Source: Pseudomonas sp. ISL-84
Lineage (GTDB): Bacteria; Bacillota; Bacilli; Bacillales; Cytobacillaceae
Direction: 5' to 3'
DNA length: 64,000 nucleotides
Assembly (NCBI GenBank): GCA_018613035.1
Contig: JAGGRA010000039.1
Span: 1-64,000 of the forward strand
In this document: positions 15,610 through 23,391 of the stretch, one piece after another
Layout: each line of letters opens with the position of its first letter
How positions within the stretch are numbered: the stretch's first letter is position 1
Notes under the pieces: generated by a model
What the model was told of the DNA's origin: nothing
Database searches by the model: none
What the model saw: the letters and a program-made list of their open reading frames with translations, nothing else
Translations under genes and position numbers: made by a program

Positions 15610-16341
15610 ATGCCAGAATTATTATCTAAAGATGAATTTCGCAAAGAACTAGAGGAAGCGATTAAAGGAAATCATAGTCAGAAAGCTCCATTTACAGTAG
15701 CTTGGGCTGAAGGAAAGCTTGAAAGAAAGCACTTTGCAAGATGGGCTGAAAACCATTACCACTATGTAGGACCTTTCGCAGACTACTTAGCGTATATCTA
15801 CCATAACACTCCATCAGATCCAAAATTCGAAGCAGCAAAAGACTTCACACTTCAAAATATGTATGAAGAAGAAATTGCTGCTGACCGTCATACAGACCTG
15901 CTGATTCGCTTTGCTGAAGCTTGCGGAACAACTCGTGAACGCGTCATCAATCCTGAAAACATGGCTCCAACAACATTAGGTTTGCAAAGCTGGTGCTACG
16001 CAGTGGCTGCTCGAGAAAACTTTGTTGTTGCAACAGCAGCTCTAGTTGTTGGCCTTGAGTCTCAGGTACCTGATATCTATCGTAAACAAACCCCTGCTCT
16101 TCGTGCACAATATGGATTTACAGATGAAGAAATTGAATTCTTCGACCTTCACATCGTATCCGATGAAATCCATGGCGAACGCGGCTACAAAATTGTACTA
16201 GACCACGCAGACACGCCAGAACTGCAGCAGCGCTGCCTGGAAGTAGTACGTACAGGTGCCAAAATGCGCCGCATGTACATGGATGGCCTATGGAGAGAGT
16301 ACCTGGAACAGGATTTGGGATCTTTAGTAGAAGCTAAATAA
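15610..16341 (+). CDS. heme-oxygenase-like (PqqC/TenA-type) diiron oxidase
   Basis: A 243-residue all-helical protein of the PqqC/TenA/CADD superfamily. Many members are heme-oxygenase-like diiron oxidases, which use O2 to cleave or hydroxylate unactivated substrates. Likely metal-binding residues are E87/E88 and H94 in MYEEEIAADRH, E150 in VVGLESQ, and H181, D185 and H188 in DLHIVSDEIHGE. PQQ biosynthesis partners are absent, so PQQ synthesis is unlikely. Two operators and a leader terminator precede it, a TCGAGGAGGAG ribosome-binding site drives it, and ferredoxin genes are neighbours. Strong regulation and good codon use suggest it is the key inducible enzyme. The substrate is unknown. Confidence 0.8.
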   Translation: MPELLSKDEFRKELEEAIKGNHSQKAPFTVAWAEGKLERKHFARWAENHYHYVGPFADYLAYIYHNTPSDPKFEAAKDFTLQNMYEEEIAADRHTDLLIRFAEACGTTRERVINPENMAPTTLGLQSWCYAVAARENFVVATAALVVGLESQVPDIYRKQTPALRAQYGFTDEEIEFFDLHIVSDEIHGERGYKIVLDHADTPELQQRCLEVVRTGAKMRRMYMDGLWREYLEQDLGSLVEAK

Positions 16342-16402
16342 ATATGAAATAATTATTAATAGTATTGGCTGTATGAAAGCCAACTAAATGATTTAGCACC
16401 CT

Positions 16403-16530
16403 GTTGATTGAAGTGGAAGGAGTAAGACTCCTGCGGGAGGAGCGGGACAGGTGAGACCCCACAGACGCGAAGCGGCGAGGAGGCTCACCGCCCGCCCCGC
16501 GGAAAGCGAGCTCCTGAAACGGAAATCAAC
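16403..16530. repeat. MITE-like palindromic repeat (inner element)
   Basis: Runs from GTTGATT (16403) to AATCAAC (ending 16530), with CTCCTGCGGGAGGAGCGGG and GTGAGACCCCAC inside. No outer inverted repeats are recognisable. It occupies part of the 360-bp gap before the aldehyde dehydrogenase gene. Confidence 0.85.
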
Positions 16531-16596
16531 AGGCCAAATTACCGGAGCTAAATAACCAAAAAAGACTCATTCAAGTTGAAGAATTTTCAATTCCAG

Positions 16597-16645
16597 GCCG
16601 TCACACTAAATCTTGTCAATCGAGGTCTAAGTGGCGGCTATTTTT
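16597..16645 (+). terminator. probable terminator after the diiron-protein gene
   Basis: GCCGTCAC and GTGGCGGC (one G-T pair) form the stem around a long loop, followed by TATTTTTAT. It lies beyond the MITE-like repeat and separates this unit from the aldehyde dehydrogenase operon. Confidence 0.55.
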
Positions 16646-16702
16646 ATAACTATGAATTTGGCGCAGTAAAGGGAGAAATAAACAGAAAGTAAGGTGATCG
16701 TT

Positions 16703-18166
16703 TTGATTACAACAAAAGTAGAAACATTCCATAACTACATTAACGGAGAATGGCAGGAATCAGCCAGCCAAAAAAAGTTTTATAGCGTAAATCCTGCAAA
16801 CACTGAAGATGTAGTTGGTGTTTTTCAGGCATCAAATGAAACCGATGTAAAACAGGCAATCGAAGCTGCAAACGAAGCTTTTCCAGAATGGGCAAAAACA
16901 GCCCCATCCAAGCGGGCTGCCATTTTAAACAAAGCTGCTTCCATTCTGGAAGAAAATTCGGCCAAATATGCGGAAGAACTGTCAAGAGAAGAAGGAAAGC
17001 ATGTGAATGATGCTAAAAATGAAGTGTTAAGATCAGCACAGACGCTTCGCTATTATGCAGTTGAAGGCCAAAGCTTCACAGGCGAAACCTTCCCGAATGA
17101 TGACCCGAATATGAAAGTATCCACGGAAAGAGAGCCGCTTGGGGTAGTGAGTGTCATTACACCTTGGAACTTTCCTATTTCCATTGCTGCCAGAAAAATT
17201 GCTCCAGCTTTAATTACAGGCAACACAGTTGTCTTCAAACCTTCTTCAGATACTCCACTAATCGCTGTTCGTCTTGTTGAAGCATTGCAGCAGGCTGGAC
17301 TGCCAAAAGGTGTCCTGAACTTTGTCACTGGCAGGGCATCTGATGTTGGGGATCCATTAGTCACTCATCCTGCTGTTAAAGCTGTCACTTTTACCGGTTC
17401 AACCGCTGCTGGAGAAGATATCCACCGCAAGAGCTCTTTCACTACCCGTACCCAAATGGAGCTTGGCGGGAAAAATCCGCTCGTTGTCATGGATGATGCG
17501 GATCTTGACCTTGCTGCGACGTTAACCGTAAATGGAGGCTTCTCCTTAACAGGGCAAGCGTGTACGGGAACAAGCAGAGTTATAGTATTGAAAGAAGTAA
17601 AAGAAGCCTTCGTTCAAAAATTGATCGAAAAAACAAGCGCCCTTAAAATCGGCAACGGTTTTGAAGAGGGAGTTAAAATCGGCCCGCTTGCAAATGAAAA
17701 GCAATTAAAAAATGTTTTGAAGTATATTGAATTCGGCAAAGAAGATGGAGCTGAACTTGTATATGGCGGTGAACATTTGACCAATGCTGCTTACGAGAAA
17801 GGATTCTTTGTATCCCCGGCCATTTTCACCAATGTAAAACCAAATCACCGCATTGCCAAAGAAGAAATATTTGGTCCAGTGATTGCCGTTATCGAAGTAG
17901 ATACATATGAAGAAGCCATCGCGATCGCGAATGATGTTAACTATGGATTGTCTGCTTCGATTGTGACCAATAATTTAAAAACGGCAAACAGGTTCACAAA
18001 AGACATTCAGGCAGGGACGGTAAAAGTGAACCGGACAACGACCGGCAACTTGATTAATGCTCCGTTCGGCGGCTTGAAGCAATCCAGCACGGCAACCTTC
18101 CGTGAATCCGGCAGAGTTGGCCTTGAATTCTTCACGCAAGTCAAAACTGTTTATATCGGCTACTAA
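16703..18166 (+). CDS. aldehyde dehydrogenase family protein
   Basis: A 487-residue NAD(P)-dependent aldehyde dehydrogenase. It has the proton-relay region PWNFPISIAARKIAPAL, the general-base glutamate in QMELGGKNP and the catalytic cysteine in GQACTGTSRVI, all in place. The start is taken as TTG at 16703 because AAGGTG is correctly spaced for it; a GTG at 16694 lies inside that signal. It begins an operon with the GlcG-like gene (21 bp gap), followed by the chromate-transporter-type pair and the second GntR. It likely oxidises an aldehyde made by the upstream enzymes. No GTATAC site was found directly upstream. Confidence 0.93.
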   Translation: MITTKVETFHNYINGEWQESASQKKFYSVNPANTEDVVGVFQASNETDVKQAIEAANEAFPEWAKTAPSKRAAILNKAASILEENSAKYAEELSREEGKHVNDAKNEVLRSAQTLRYYAVEGQSFTGETFPNDDPNMKVSTEREPLGVVSVITPWNFPISIAARKIAPALITGNTVVFKPSSDTPLIAVRLVEALQQAGLPKGVLNFVTGRASDVGDPLVTHPAVKAVTFTGSTAAGEDIHRKSSFTTRTQMELGGKNPLVVMDDADLDLAATLTVNGGFSLTGQACTGTSRVIVLKEVKEAFVQKLIEKTSALKIGNGFEEGVKIGPLANEKQLKNVLKYIEFGKEDGAELVYGGEHLTNAAYEKGFFVSPAIFTNVKPNHRIAKEEIFGPVIAVIEVDTYEEAIAIANDVNYGLSASIVTNNLKTANRFTKDIQAGTVKVNRTTTGNLINAPFGGLKQSSTATFRESGRVGLEFFTQVKTVYIGY

Positions 18167-18187
18167 TTAGATAGAAGGAGAATGAAC

Positions 18188-18667
18188 ATGAAAACAGCCC
18201 TTAAATTGGAACTAGAAGAAGCAAAATTAATGATTGAAGCAGCGAAGGAAAAATCAGCTGAAATTAATGTCCTTGAAACGATTGCAATTGTAGATGATGG
18301 GGGAAGCCTGCTTGCTCTTGAAAGGATGAACGGAGCTAGAATCACAGGCCCTGAAATTGCCATTGCTAAAGCCTATACAGCTTCAGGCCATAAACGTTCG
18401 ACTCATTTATTTAATAAAGAGCCAAACGGCCCGGCACTGCCAGGAAATGAAGCATTCGGCATCCAGCATATGCTTAACGGGAAGTTTGCTGTGTTTGTTG
18501 GCGGTTTCCCAATCGTGGTAAACGGAGAAGTAGTTGGAGGAATCGGAATCAGCGGCGGGAATGGCGAGCAAGATACGGCTGTTGGAACCGCTGCTTTACA
18601 AGCACTTCAATCTTATCTGGAAAAAGACGGATATGAAGTGGTAACAGAAGCAGACATAAAAAGATAA
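18188..18667 (+). CDS. GlcG/HbpS-family protein
   Basis: A 159-residue protein of the GlcG (haem-binding HbpS, DUF336) family. Diagnostic pieces are AIVDDGGSLLALERMNGA, PEIAIAKAYTA and GGFPIVVNGEVVGGIGISGG. Family members accompany glycolate, diol and aromatic-compound catabolism genes; some bind haem or cobalamin or protect enzymes from oxidation, and a single function is not established. The ATG at 18188 is chosen because AGAAGGAG is seven bases upstream; the in-frame ATG at 18182 is too close. It is co-transcribed with the aldehyde dehydrogenase gene. Confidence 0.88.
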   Translation: MKTALKLELEEAKLMIEAAKEKSAEINVLETIAIVDDGGSLLALERMNGARITGPEIAIAKAYTASGHKRSTHLFNKEPNGPALPGNEAFGIQHMLNGKFAVFVGGFPIVVNGEVVGGIGISGGNGEQDTAVGTAALQALQSYLEKDGYEVVTEADIKR

Positions 18668-18673
18668 TAGAAA

Positions 18674-18714
18674 AGGGCCTCATTCGTTATGGCAATAGCG
18701 GAATGGGGTCCTTA
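18674..18714 (+). terminator. imperfect hairpin after the GlcG-like gene
   Basis: AAGGGCCTCATTCG pairs imperfectly with CGGAATGGGGTCCTT, with a short T-poor tail. It could be a weak terminator or mRNA-processing hairpin between the enzyme pair and the transporter pair. Confidence 0.4.
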
Positions 18715-18759
18715 TTCAGTCATAGGAACTTATGAAAGAGGATAGAGAGGGAGGATCGC

Positions 18760-19356
18760 ATGAAACCTTATCTTGAATTGGCGATTGGATTTGCCCGCAC
18801 CGGTGTGACAGGGTATGGAGGAGGTCCTTCGACAATACCGCTGATCGAATTTGAGGCGGTTAAAAAATATAAGTGGATGAGTGAGGAAGAATTTGGGGAG
18901 ATTTTAGCTTTAGCCAATACGATGCCTGGGCCTATAGCAACAAAAATGGCAGCTTATATTGGCTTTAAAGTAAAAGGAGGGCTTGGGGCAACCGTAGCAA
19001 TCCTTACACATATCCTGCCATCCATCATCGCCATGCTTGGCTTGCTGGGCGTGCTTTACTCGTTCCGCCAATCGCCTATCGTAAGCGGAATGGTCCAAGG
19101 TGTAACACCTGTTATCGGCTTTATGCTTGCTGAAATGGCCTACCGGTTTTTCCAAAAAGGCAGCAAGGGACTGGGCATGGCGAAAACACTGTTGCTCGCG
19201 GCCATATCATTAATCTTTGTCCAGATTATGGAATGGCATCCGGGAATATTGATTGCGGCTGTCCTGATTTCTGCTTTTTATATAGCGCATCGGAAAGAAA
19301 AGACTGAGAAGAGTGTTAAGGAAGAATTCATTCCAGTAAGGGAGAAAAGCTCATGA
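18760..19356 (+). CDS. chromate-transporter family protein, first of pair
   Basis: A 198-residue single-domain CHR membrane protein with about six hydrophobic segments. The family signature GYGGGPSTIPLIEFEAVKK is near residue 22 and NTMPGPIATKMAAYIGF near residue 50. Short-chain CHR proteins usually act as heterodimers, and the second partner overlaps the stop codon by four bases. The ATG follows AGGGAGGATCGC. Characterised members export chromate, but oxyanion or organic-anion export is possible for a copy lodged among catabolic genes. The C-terminus is a charged tail. Confidence 0.88.
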   Translation: MKPYLELAIGFARTGVTGYGGGPSTIPLIEFEAVKKYKWMSEEEFGEILALANTMPGPIATKMAAYIGFKVKGGLGATVAILTHILPSIIAMLGLLGVLYSFRQSPIVSGMVQGVTPVIGFMLAEMAYRFFQKGSKGLGMAKTLLLAAISLIFVQIMEWHPGILIAAVLISAFYIAHRKEKTEKSVKEEFIPVREKSS

Positions 19357-19883
19357 TCTATTGGGATATTTTCTGGGCGTTTTTAATTGCGAATTTATTA
19401 GGCTACGGAGGCGGACCGGCAACCATCCCGCTGATTCAGATTGAAGTGGTAAACAACAATGGGTGGATGACTCTATCTGAGTTTGGCGATGTACTTGCTA
19501 TAGCGAATGCTCTGCCGGGTCCCATCGCCACAAAAATGGCAGGCTTTATCGGCTACGAATTAGGCGGGGTATTAGGAGCGGTTATAGCTCTTGCAGCAAC
19601 CATTCTTCCATCCGCTTTGGCAGTCATTTTGCTGTTTAAGTTTGTTAACTTATTTAAAGACTCGCCTAAGGTCAAACTTATGACGAAGTCCGTACAGCCG
19701 ATCATTGCTGTACTGCTGGCTGTCATGGCATACCAATTCTTTTTAACAGCGTTTGAAAACAGCGGCGTCCTTCATCTTGTGCTGCTTGCAGCAGTCAGCT
19801 ATTTAACATTAATCAAGTTCAAGGTACATCCTTCTCTCGTCATTTTTGGCGCATTGTTTTATGGAGGTATTTTCTTATCTTAA
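19353..19883 (+). CDS. chromate-transporter family protein, second of pair
   Basis: A 176-residue single-domain CHR membrane protein, paralogous to the preceding gene. It has GYGGGPATIPLIQIEVVNNN and NALPGPIATKMAGFIGY. Its ATG overlaps the upstream stop by four bases (ATGA), indicating translational coupling and equal amounts of both subunits. The second GntR gene follows 39 bp later on the same strand, so the pair may be encoded on one message with its regulator. The transported anion is not known. Confidence 0.88.
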   Translation: MIYWDIFWAFLIANLLGYGGGPATIPLIQIEVVNNNGWMTLSEFGDVLAIANALPGPIATKMAGFIGYELGGVLGAVIALAATILPSALAVILLFKFVNLFKDSPKVKLMTKSVQPIIAVLLAVMAYQFFLTAFENSGVLHLVLLAAVSYLTLIKFKVHPSLVIFGALFYGGIFLS

Positions 19884-19922
19884 TCTCTATCGGACTATAA
19901 AAAAATAATAGCAGGTGGAAAA

Positions 19923-20603
19923 ATGGAAAAAACATGGGAGGAAAATCAGCTAATATCAATACGCGAACATGCTTATCTGTACTTAAAAAAGTTAATTTTA
20001 GAAGGGGAGTACCAGGCTGGCGACCGTCTAGTTGAGAGAGAACTGGCTGCCAAGCTGAATATAAGCCGCACCCCAATTCGTGAGGCTTTATTCCGGCTTG
20101 AATCACAAGGCTTTGTAAAAACCGTCCCAAGAAAAGGAGTTGTTATTTCCAATATTTCAGAAGATGAAGTATTGGAGGTATTTACGATTCTCTCTTCCCT
20201 GGAAGTCCTTGCTGTAAAATTGGCAGCCCAAAGAATGGATAGGGAAACACAAAAAGAATTGGACCGGAAAATTCAAGAACTGATGGAACTTAATGAACAG
20301 GCTGAAGAAAACTTTAATTCTGAGCATATCCAAATGAATAGGCTAATTAATAAAGCATCCAAAAGCCCTAAATTATACGAAATTCTTTCCGGCCTTATCG
20401 ATTTTATTCATATGGCTGCCAATATGGGTTATGAAACACCAGGCAGAAGGAAGGATTCACTAAAAGAACATATCGATATCATGAAGGCACTGCGTGACAA
20501 AGATACTGAAATAGCTGAGTACCTGATGAGGATTCATATTGAGAATTCAAAGAAAGCCTATATAGCCTATATGGAAGGCATTAAAAAGAAGTTTAATAAC
20601 TAG
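19923..20603 (+). CDS. GntR family regulator with FCD domain (second paralog)
   Basis: A 226-residue FadR/FCD-type regulator. The winged helix has GDRLVERELAAKLNISRTP and IREALFRLESQGFVKTVPRK, almost the same as in the protein at 6234, so the two should recognise the same or closely similar DNA. The FCD domain is more diverged, which suggests different ligands or cross-regulation. The ATG follows GCAGGTGG. It sits 39 bp after the CHR pair with no clear terminator between, so probably co-transcribed. A degenerate MITE-like repeat follows it. Confidence 0.9.
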   Translation: MEKTWEENQLISIREHAYLYLKKLILEGEYQAGDRLVERELAAKLNISRTPIREALFRLESQGFVKTVPRKGVVISNISEDEVLEVFTILSSLEVLAVKLAAQRMDRETQKELDRKIQELMELNEQAEENFNSEHIQMNRLINKASKSPKLYEILSGLIDFIHMAANMGYETPGRRKDSLKEHIDIMKALRDKDTEIAEYLMRIHIENSKKAYIAYMEGIKKKFNN

Positions 20604-20629
20604 ACTTAAGCAGGCGGCTATCCTGGAGC

Positions 20630-20843
20630 AGCCTGTTTTCCATATTTTCAGATGCAAGTAGAACAGTAAAAAAATGCATAAAGAAAGGCACTTGTTTAAA
20701 AGTTGTTTCTTTAAAGGAATTGAGAAAAGGATCAGTGAGAAATAAAAGTGGTTGATTGGAACGTATGGTTCGAGCATTCTGTAGTGGTAATCACCCCTCT
20801 GTTGCCAAAAGTTAAAAAACTACAAAGCTAGGGAAAACAGCCT
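20630..20843. repeat. degenerate MITE-like element, AGGCTGTTTTC class
   Basis: Left outer repeat AGCCTGTTTTC (20630-20640) and right outer repeat GGAAAACAGCCT (ending 20843) enclose a worn inner part starting GTTGATTGGAACG (20751). The left edge also forms a weak hairpin (CAGGC/GCCTG from 20611) that may terminate the GntR gene. Confidence 0.65.
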
Positions 20844-20876
20844 AAAGAAAAACTTTAATTTTTTAAAAGTTTTATA

Positions 20877-20913
20877 TTGTCTGAATATTATTTATATGGT
20901 ATATTGTATACCA
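20877..20913 (+). promoter_or_regulatory. promoter and palindromic operator of the second ferredoxin gene
   Basis: A -35 TTGTCT (20877-20882), 17-bp spacer, -10 TATATT (20900-20905). The palindrome TGGTATA-TTG-TATACCA (20897-20913) covers the -10 box and start point. Binding here should repress. Confidence 0.72.
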
Positions 20914-20942
20914 AGAAGAGAAGAACAAGGAGGAAATCGATC

Positions 20943-21293
20943 ATGCCAAACATCTATTTTGTAAACAGCAATAAGAAATTAGAGGTGCCTGAGGATTCAA
21001 ATATATTAAGAATGTCGCTTCGTTATGATGGAGAACTTCCAAATCGCTGTGGCGGCGGAATTTGCGGAACATGTGTCTTTAAAGCAGAAGAAGGATCCCA
21101 ATACCTGGATAATGTCAAAATTCAGGAAAGAAGAAAATTGGGGGAAGAGTGGCTGGAGAAAGGCTATCGTTTAGGATGCCAGACATTTGTCACAAACGGT
21201 GATATCGCCATCTCCTGGGACGAGGAAGTAACCAGCCAGGTGAAAAAAAGAAAGCCGGATAAATTAAAGCCGACTGTATCTGCAAGCAATTGA
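20943..21293 (+). CDS. plant-type [2Fe-2S] ferredoxin (second)
   Basis: A 116-residue ferredoxin. The cluster loop is NRCGGGICGTCVFK (C-x4-C-x2-C) with the fourth cysteine in RLGCQTF near residue 81. The start MPNIYF at 20943 is set by the AAGGAGG sequence; an earlier in-frame start would lie within the operator/promoter. It differs clearly from the first ferredoxin (basic C-terminal tail KKRKPDKLK), so the two are probably not redundant. A repressor-style operator precedes it. A long hairpin and the small CxxC protein/RidA genes follow. Confidence 0.9.
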   Translation: MPNIYFVNSNKKLEVPEDSNILRMSLRYDGELPNRCGGGICGTCVFKAEEGSQYLDNVKIQERRKLGEEWLEKGYRLGCQTFVTNGDIAISWDEEVTSQVKKRKPDKLKPTVSASN

Positions 21294-21306
21294 TATGCCG
21301 GCACAT

Positions 21307-21352
21307 TTCAATCTGTAATAGACGTATCTAAACTTGCCTATTACAGATTGAA
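21307..21352 (+). other. 15-bp perfect hairpin between ferredoxin and CxxC-protein genes
   Basis: TTCAATCTGTAATAG (21307-21321) is perfectly complementary to CTATTACAGATTGAA (21338-21352), with a 16-base loop. The tail is not a T-run, so it may stabilise or process the message or terminate weakly. Confidence 0.7.
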
Positions 21353-21385
21353 GAGTTTAAAAGAATACCAAAAGAGGGTGAAATA

Positions 21386-21583
21386 ATGTGGGTTTGCAAT
21401 AGTCATCTAAAAGAAGTTATACAATTATTGAAAACGCCTCATATTCGAAAAGCTCCGTACCAAATCAAATGCTCGCTTTGTGAAAATCATGCTTTTGCCA
21501 AAGTTTATTATACTCACCGCTCTTTCAAGTTCACGAAAAAGCTTTATTCTTCATTAAAACAAAGTGTTTCCCAGGAGGCTTAG
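21386..21583 (+). CDS. small CxxC protein, 65 aa
   Basis: A small basic protein with a single CSLC motif (residues 49-52 of the DNA reading, near the middle of the protein: IKCSLCENHAFAKVYYTH) plus an N-terminal cysteine in MWVCN. This could bind zinc together with a nearby histidine. It has AGAGGGTGA before the ATG and ends two bases before the RidA start, so the two are co-transcribed. A partial operator-like AATACCAAAAG lies at 21364. It resembles small uncharacterised Bacillaceae proteins, but I cannot name a family. Confidence 0.7.
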   Translation: MWVCNSHLKEVIQLLKTPHIRKAPYQIKCSLCENHAFAKVYYTHRSFKFTKKLYSSLKQSVSQEA

Positions 21584-21585
21584 CA

Positions 21586-22059
21586 ATGGAAGGATTGAAA
21601 AAGGGCATTGAAGAAAGATTGGAAGAGTTAAATATCCAGCTTCCTGTTCTAGTTGATGTCAAGATGCCGTTTGAACCGGGGGTTATCTCAGGAAATATGG
21701 TCTTCCTATCCGGTCAAACGCCAAGAGTAAATGGTGGCCAGAAGTACACTGGGACTGTTGGAGCAGACATCAGTATCGAGGAAGCTCAGGAGGCAGCAAG
21801 AATCTGTACGCTAAATTCACTGGCAGCCCTTAAAGGAATTATTGGAGATTTAAACAAAGTCAAAAGAGTAGTCAAAATGGATGGATACGTTGCTGCAACT
21901 AGTGACTTTAAAGACCATCCAGCCGTTATAAATGCCGCATCAAATCTGCTTCACGAAATTTTCGGTAAAGAAAATGGACATGCACGCAAAGCAGTAGGAA
22001 TGGCTTCTCTCCCAGGAGGAGCCCCGGTAGAAATTGAAATGGTTGTTGAAATTAAATAG
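21586..22059 (+). CDS. RidA family protein
   Basis: A 157-residue member of the RidA/YjgF-YER057c-UK114 family, whose members hydrolyse reactive enamine/imine intermediates or act as deaminases in catabolic routes. The chain is longer than archetypal RidA (about 125 residues) and belongs to the group with VDVKMPFEPGVISGNMVFLSGQ near the N-terminus. Its C-terminus GMASLPGGAPVEIEMVVEI lacks the usual R-x-R/E pocket pattern as I can see it, so the activity is not certain. The ATG follows CCAGGAGGCTTAGCA. Co-transcribed with the small CxxC protein. Confidence 0.88.
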   Translation: MEGLKKGIEERLEELNIQLPVLVDVKMPFEPGVISGNMVFLSGQTPRVNGGQKYTGTVGADISIEEAQEAARICTLNSLAALKGIIGDLNKVKRVVKMDGYVAATSDFKDHPAVINAASNLLHEIFGKENGHARKAVGMASLPGGAPVEIEMVVEIK

Positions 22060-22077
22060 CTTTAAATTCTTTTAATG

Positions 22078-22112
22078 GGCTGCTCAGTAATATGGGCAGC
22101 TTTTTATTTTTT
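22078..22112 (+). terminator. intrinsic terminator after RidA gene
   Basis: GGCTGC and GCAGCT form the stem, followed by TTTTATTTTTT. Confidence 0.75.
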
Positions 22113-22125
22113 GCCTCTTTTCTAA

Positions 22126-22346
22126 AGGCTCTTTTCGTATAGATTGTTGTTTTTTCTTAAGAACTTTACCCGTTGATTTCCGCTGCAGGCACTCGCTTTC
22201 CACGGGGCTACCGGGAGCCTCCTCGACGCTCTGCGTCTGCGGGGTCTCCCTTGGAACGCTACTCCCGTAGGAGTCTCGCGCCTTCCGCTCCAATCAACTC
22301 AGTGATTAAACTTGGTTCGAAAGCAACAAACTTTGCGAAAACAGCG
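22126..22346. repeat. MITE-like element, AGGCTGTTTTC class
   Basis: Left outer repeat AGGCTCTTTTCG, right outer repeat GCGAAAACAGC, inner palindrome GTTGATTTCCGCTGCAGGC to CTCCAATCAAC. A separate fragment of the right end (AAGCAACATAGTTTCG...) recurs at 22389-22412. Together they fill most of the 430-bp gap before the MBL gene. Confidence 0.82.
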
Positions 22347-22492
22347 TTTCTAAAAACGGAAATCAAACTCCCCCCAATGTTTGTTAAAAAAGCAACATAG
22401 TTTCGAAAACAGTCTATTTTTTTAAAATAGAAAAAGGTGTCCAGATATTTTTACCGAATTAATGTAAGAAAGCAATAATAGGGGGAGATTTT

Positions 22493-23368
22493 ATGCAAAC
22501 TTTAGAAAAAATCAGTGATCGATTTTGGTATCAGACCCCTGTTTCTGAGACAGATAGGCCTATTTTGGGTGCAGTTGTCGGCGAGAATCGAACTTTGATG
22601 ATTGATGCGGGTAATTCCGAGGAGCATGCAGCTTACTTTTTAAGCGAGCTTGCGAGGCATGATATTCCGGCACCAAGTATGGTTGTGCTGACACATTGGC
22701 ATTGGGATCATATTTTTGGCTTACCAGCTTTGGATATGGTCTCTGTTTCTTCAAGTCAAACAAAAGCTGAAATGAAAAAGCTTATTCCGTTTGAGTGGAC
22801 AGATGAAGCATTAGATGACCGAGTGCTGATGGGAGTTGAGATTGAATTTTGCGCCAGCGCGATAAAGAAAGAGTTTGGTATAGAAAGAAATATTAGAATC
22901 AAACTGCCCGAGGTGACATTCGAAAAACAGCTGAAAATCAATCTAGGCGGAATTACATGTCAAGTGCAGCATGTTGGAGGGGACCATTCTGCAGATTCTG
23001 TGGTTATATATATTAAGGAAGAAAAAATTTTATTTTTGGGAGATGCCATATACGCAAACCTTTATTCTAGCAAATGGAACTACACGTCAAAGCGTATGCT
23101 TCAATTATTGGATTCGCTAGATCGATTTGATGCAGATACATATATACTATCCCACTGGAAGGCCCTTTCGAGGAATGAATACCTCCAAGAAGCCAATTTG
23201 CTTAGAAAGGCTGCCCAACTAACCGAGCAATTAGAAGGGCATTCAGAAAAAATTAGAAAGGCCTATAAAACGTCTATAAATCGTGAACTGAATGAGAAGG
23301 AGCTTGAGACAATAGAGTATTTTGTGAATGGGTTTGAACTCGAAAATGAACGGCAAATTGACAACTAA
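22493..23368 (+). CDS. MBL-fold metallo-hydrolase
   Basis: A 291-residue metallo-beta-lactamase-fold hydrolase. Metal-binding motifs are THWHWDH (residues about 67-73), the histidine in VGGDHSADS near residue 165, the aspartate in LFLGDAIY near residue 185 and the histidine in LSHWKA near residue 223. The C-terminal third is helical. The ATG follows AGGGGGAG. The M42 peptidase gene starts 23 bp downstream, and the following three genes are tightly spaced, forming a four-gene operon. The substrate (thioester, lactone or other ester) cannot be told from sequence. Confidence 0.88.
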   Translation: MQTLEKISDRFWYQTPVSETDRPILGAVVGENRTLMIDAGNSEEHAAYFLSELARHDIPAPSMVVLTHWHWDHIFGLPALDMVSVSSSQTKAEMKKLIPFEWTDEALDDRVLMGVEIEFCASAIKKEFGIERNIRIKLPEVTFEKQLKINLGGITCQVQHVGGDHSADSVVIYIKEEKILFLGDAIYANLYSSKWNYTSKRMLQLLDSLDRFDADTYILSHWKALSRNEYLQEANLLRKAAQLTEQLEGHSEKIRKAYKTSINRELNEKELETIEYFVNGFELENERQIDN

Positions 23369-23391
23369 GATCGTGTAAAGGAGCTAAAAAA

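Noticed and set aside
15610-16341. PqqC of a PQQ biosynthesis cluster, or a thiaminase TenA
   Set aside because: No pqqA-E genes or thiamin genes nearby; context and ferredoxins favour a diiron oxidase role, although family assignment alone cannot exclude TenA-like activity.
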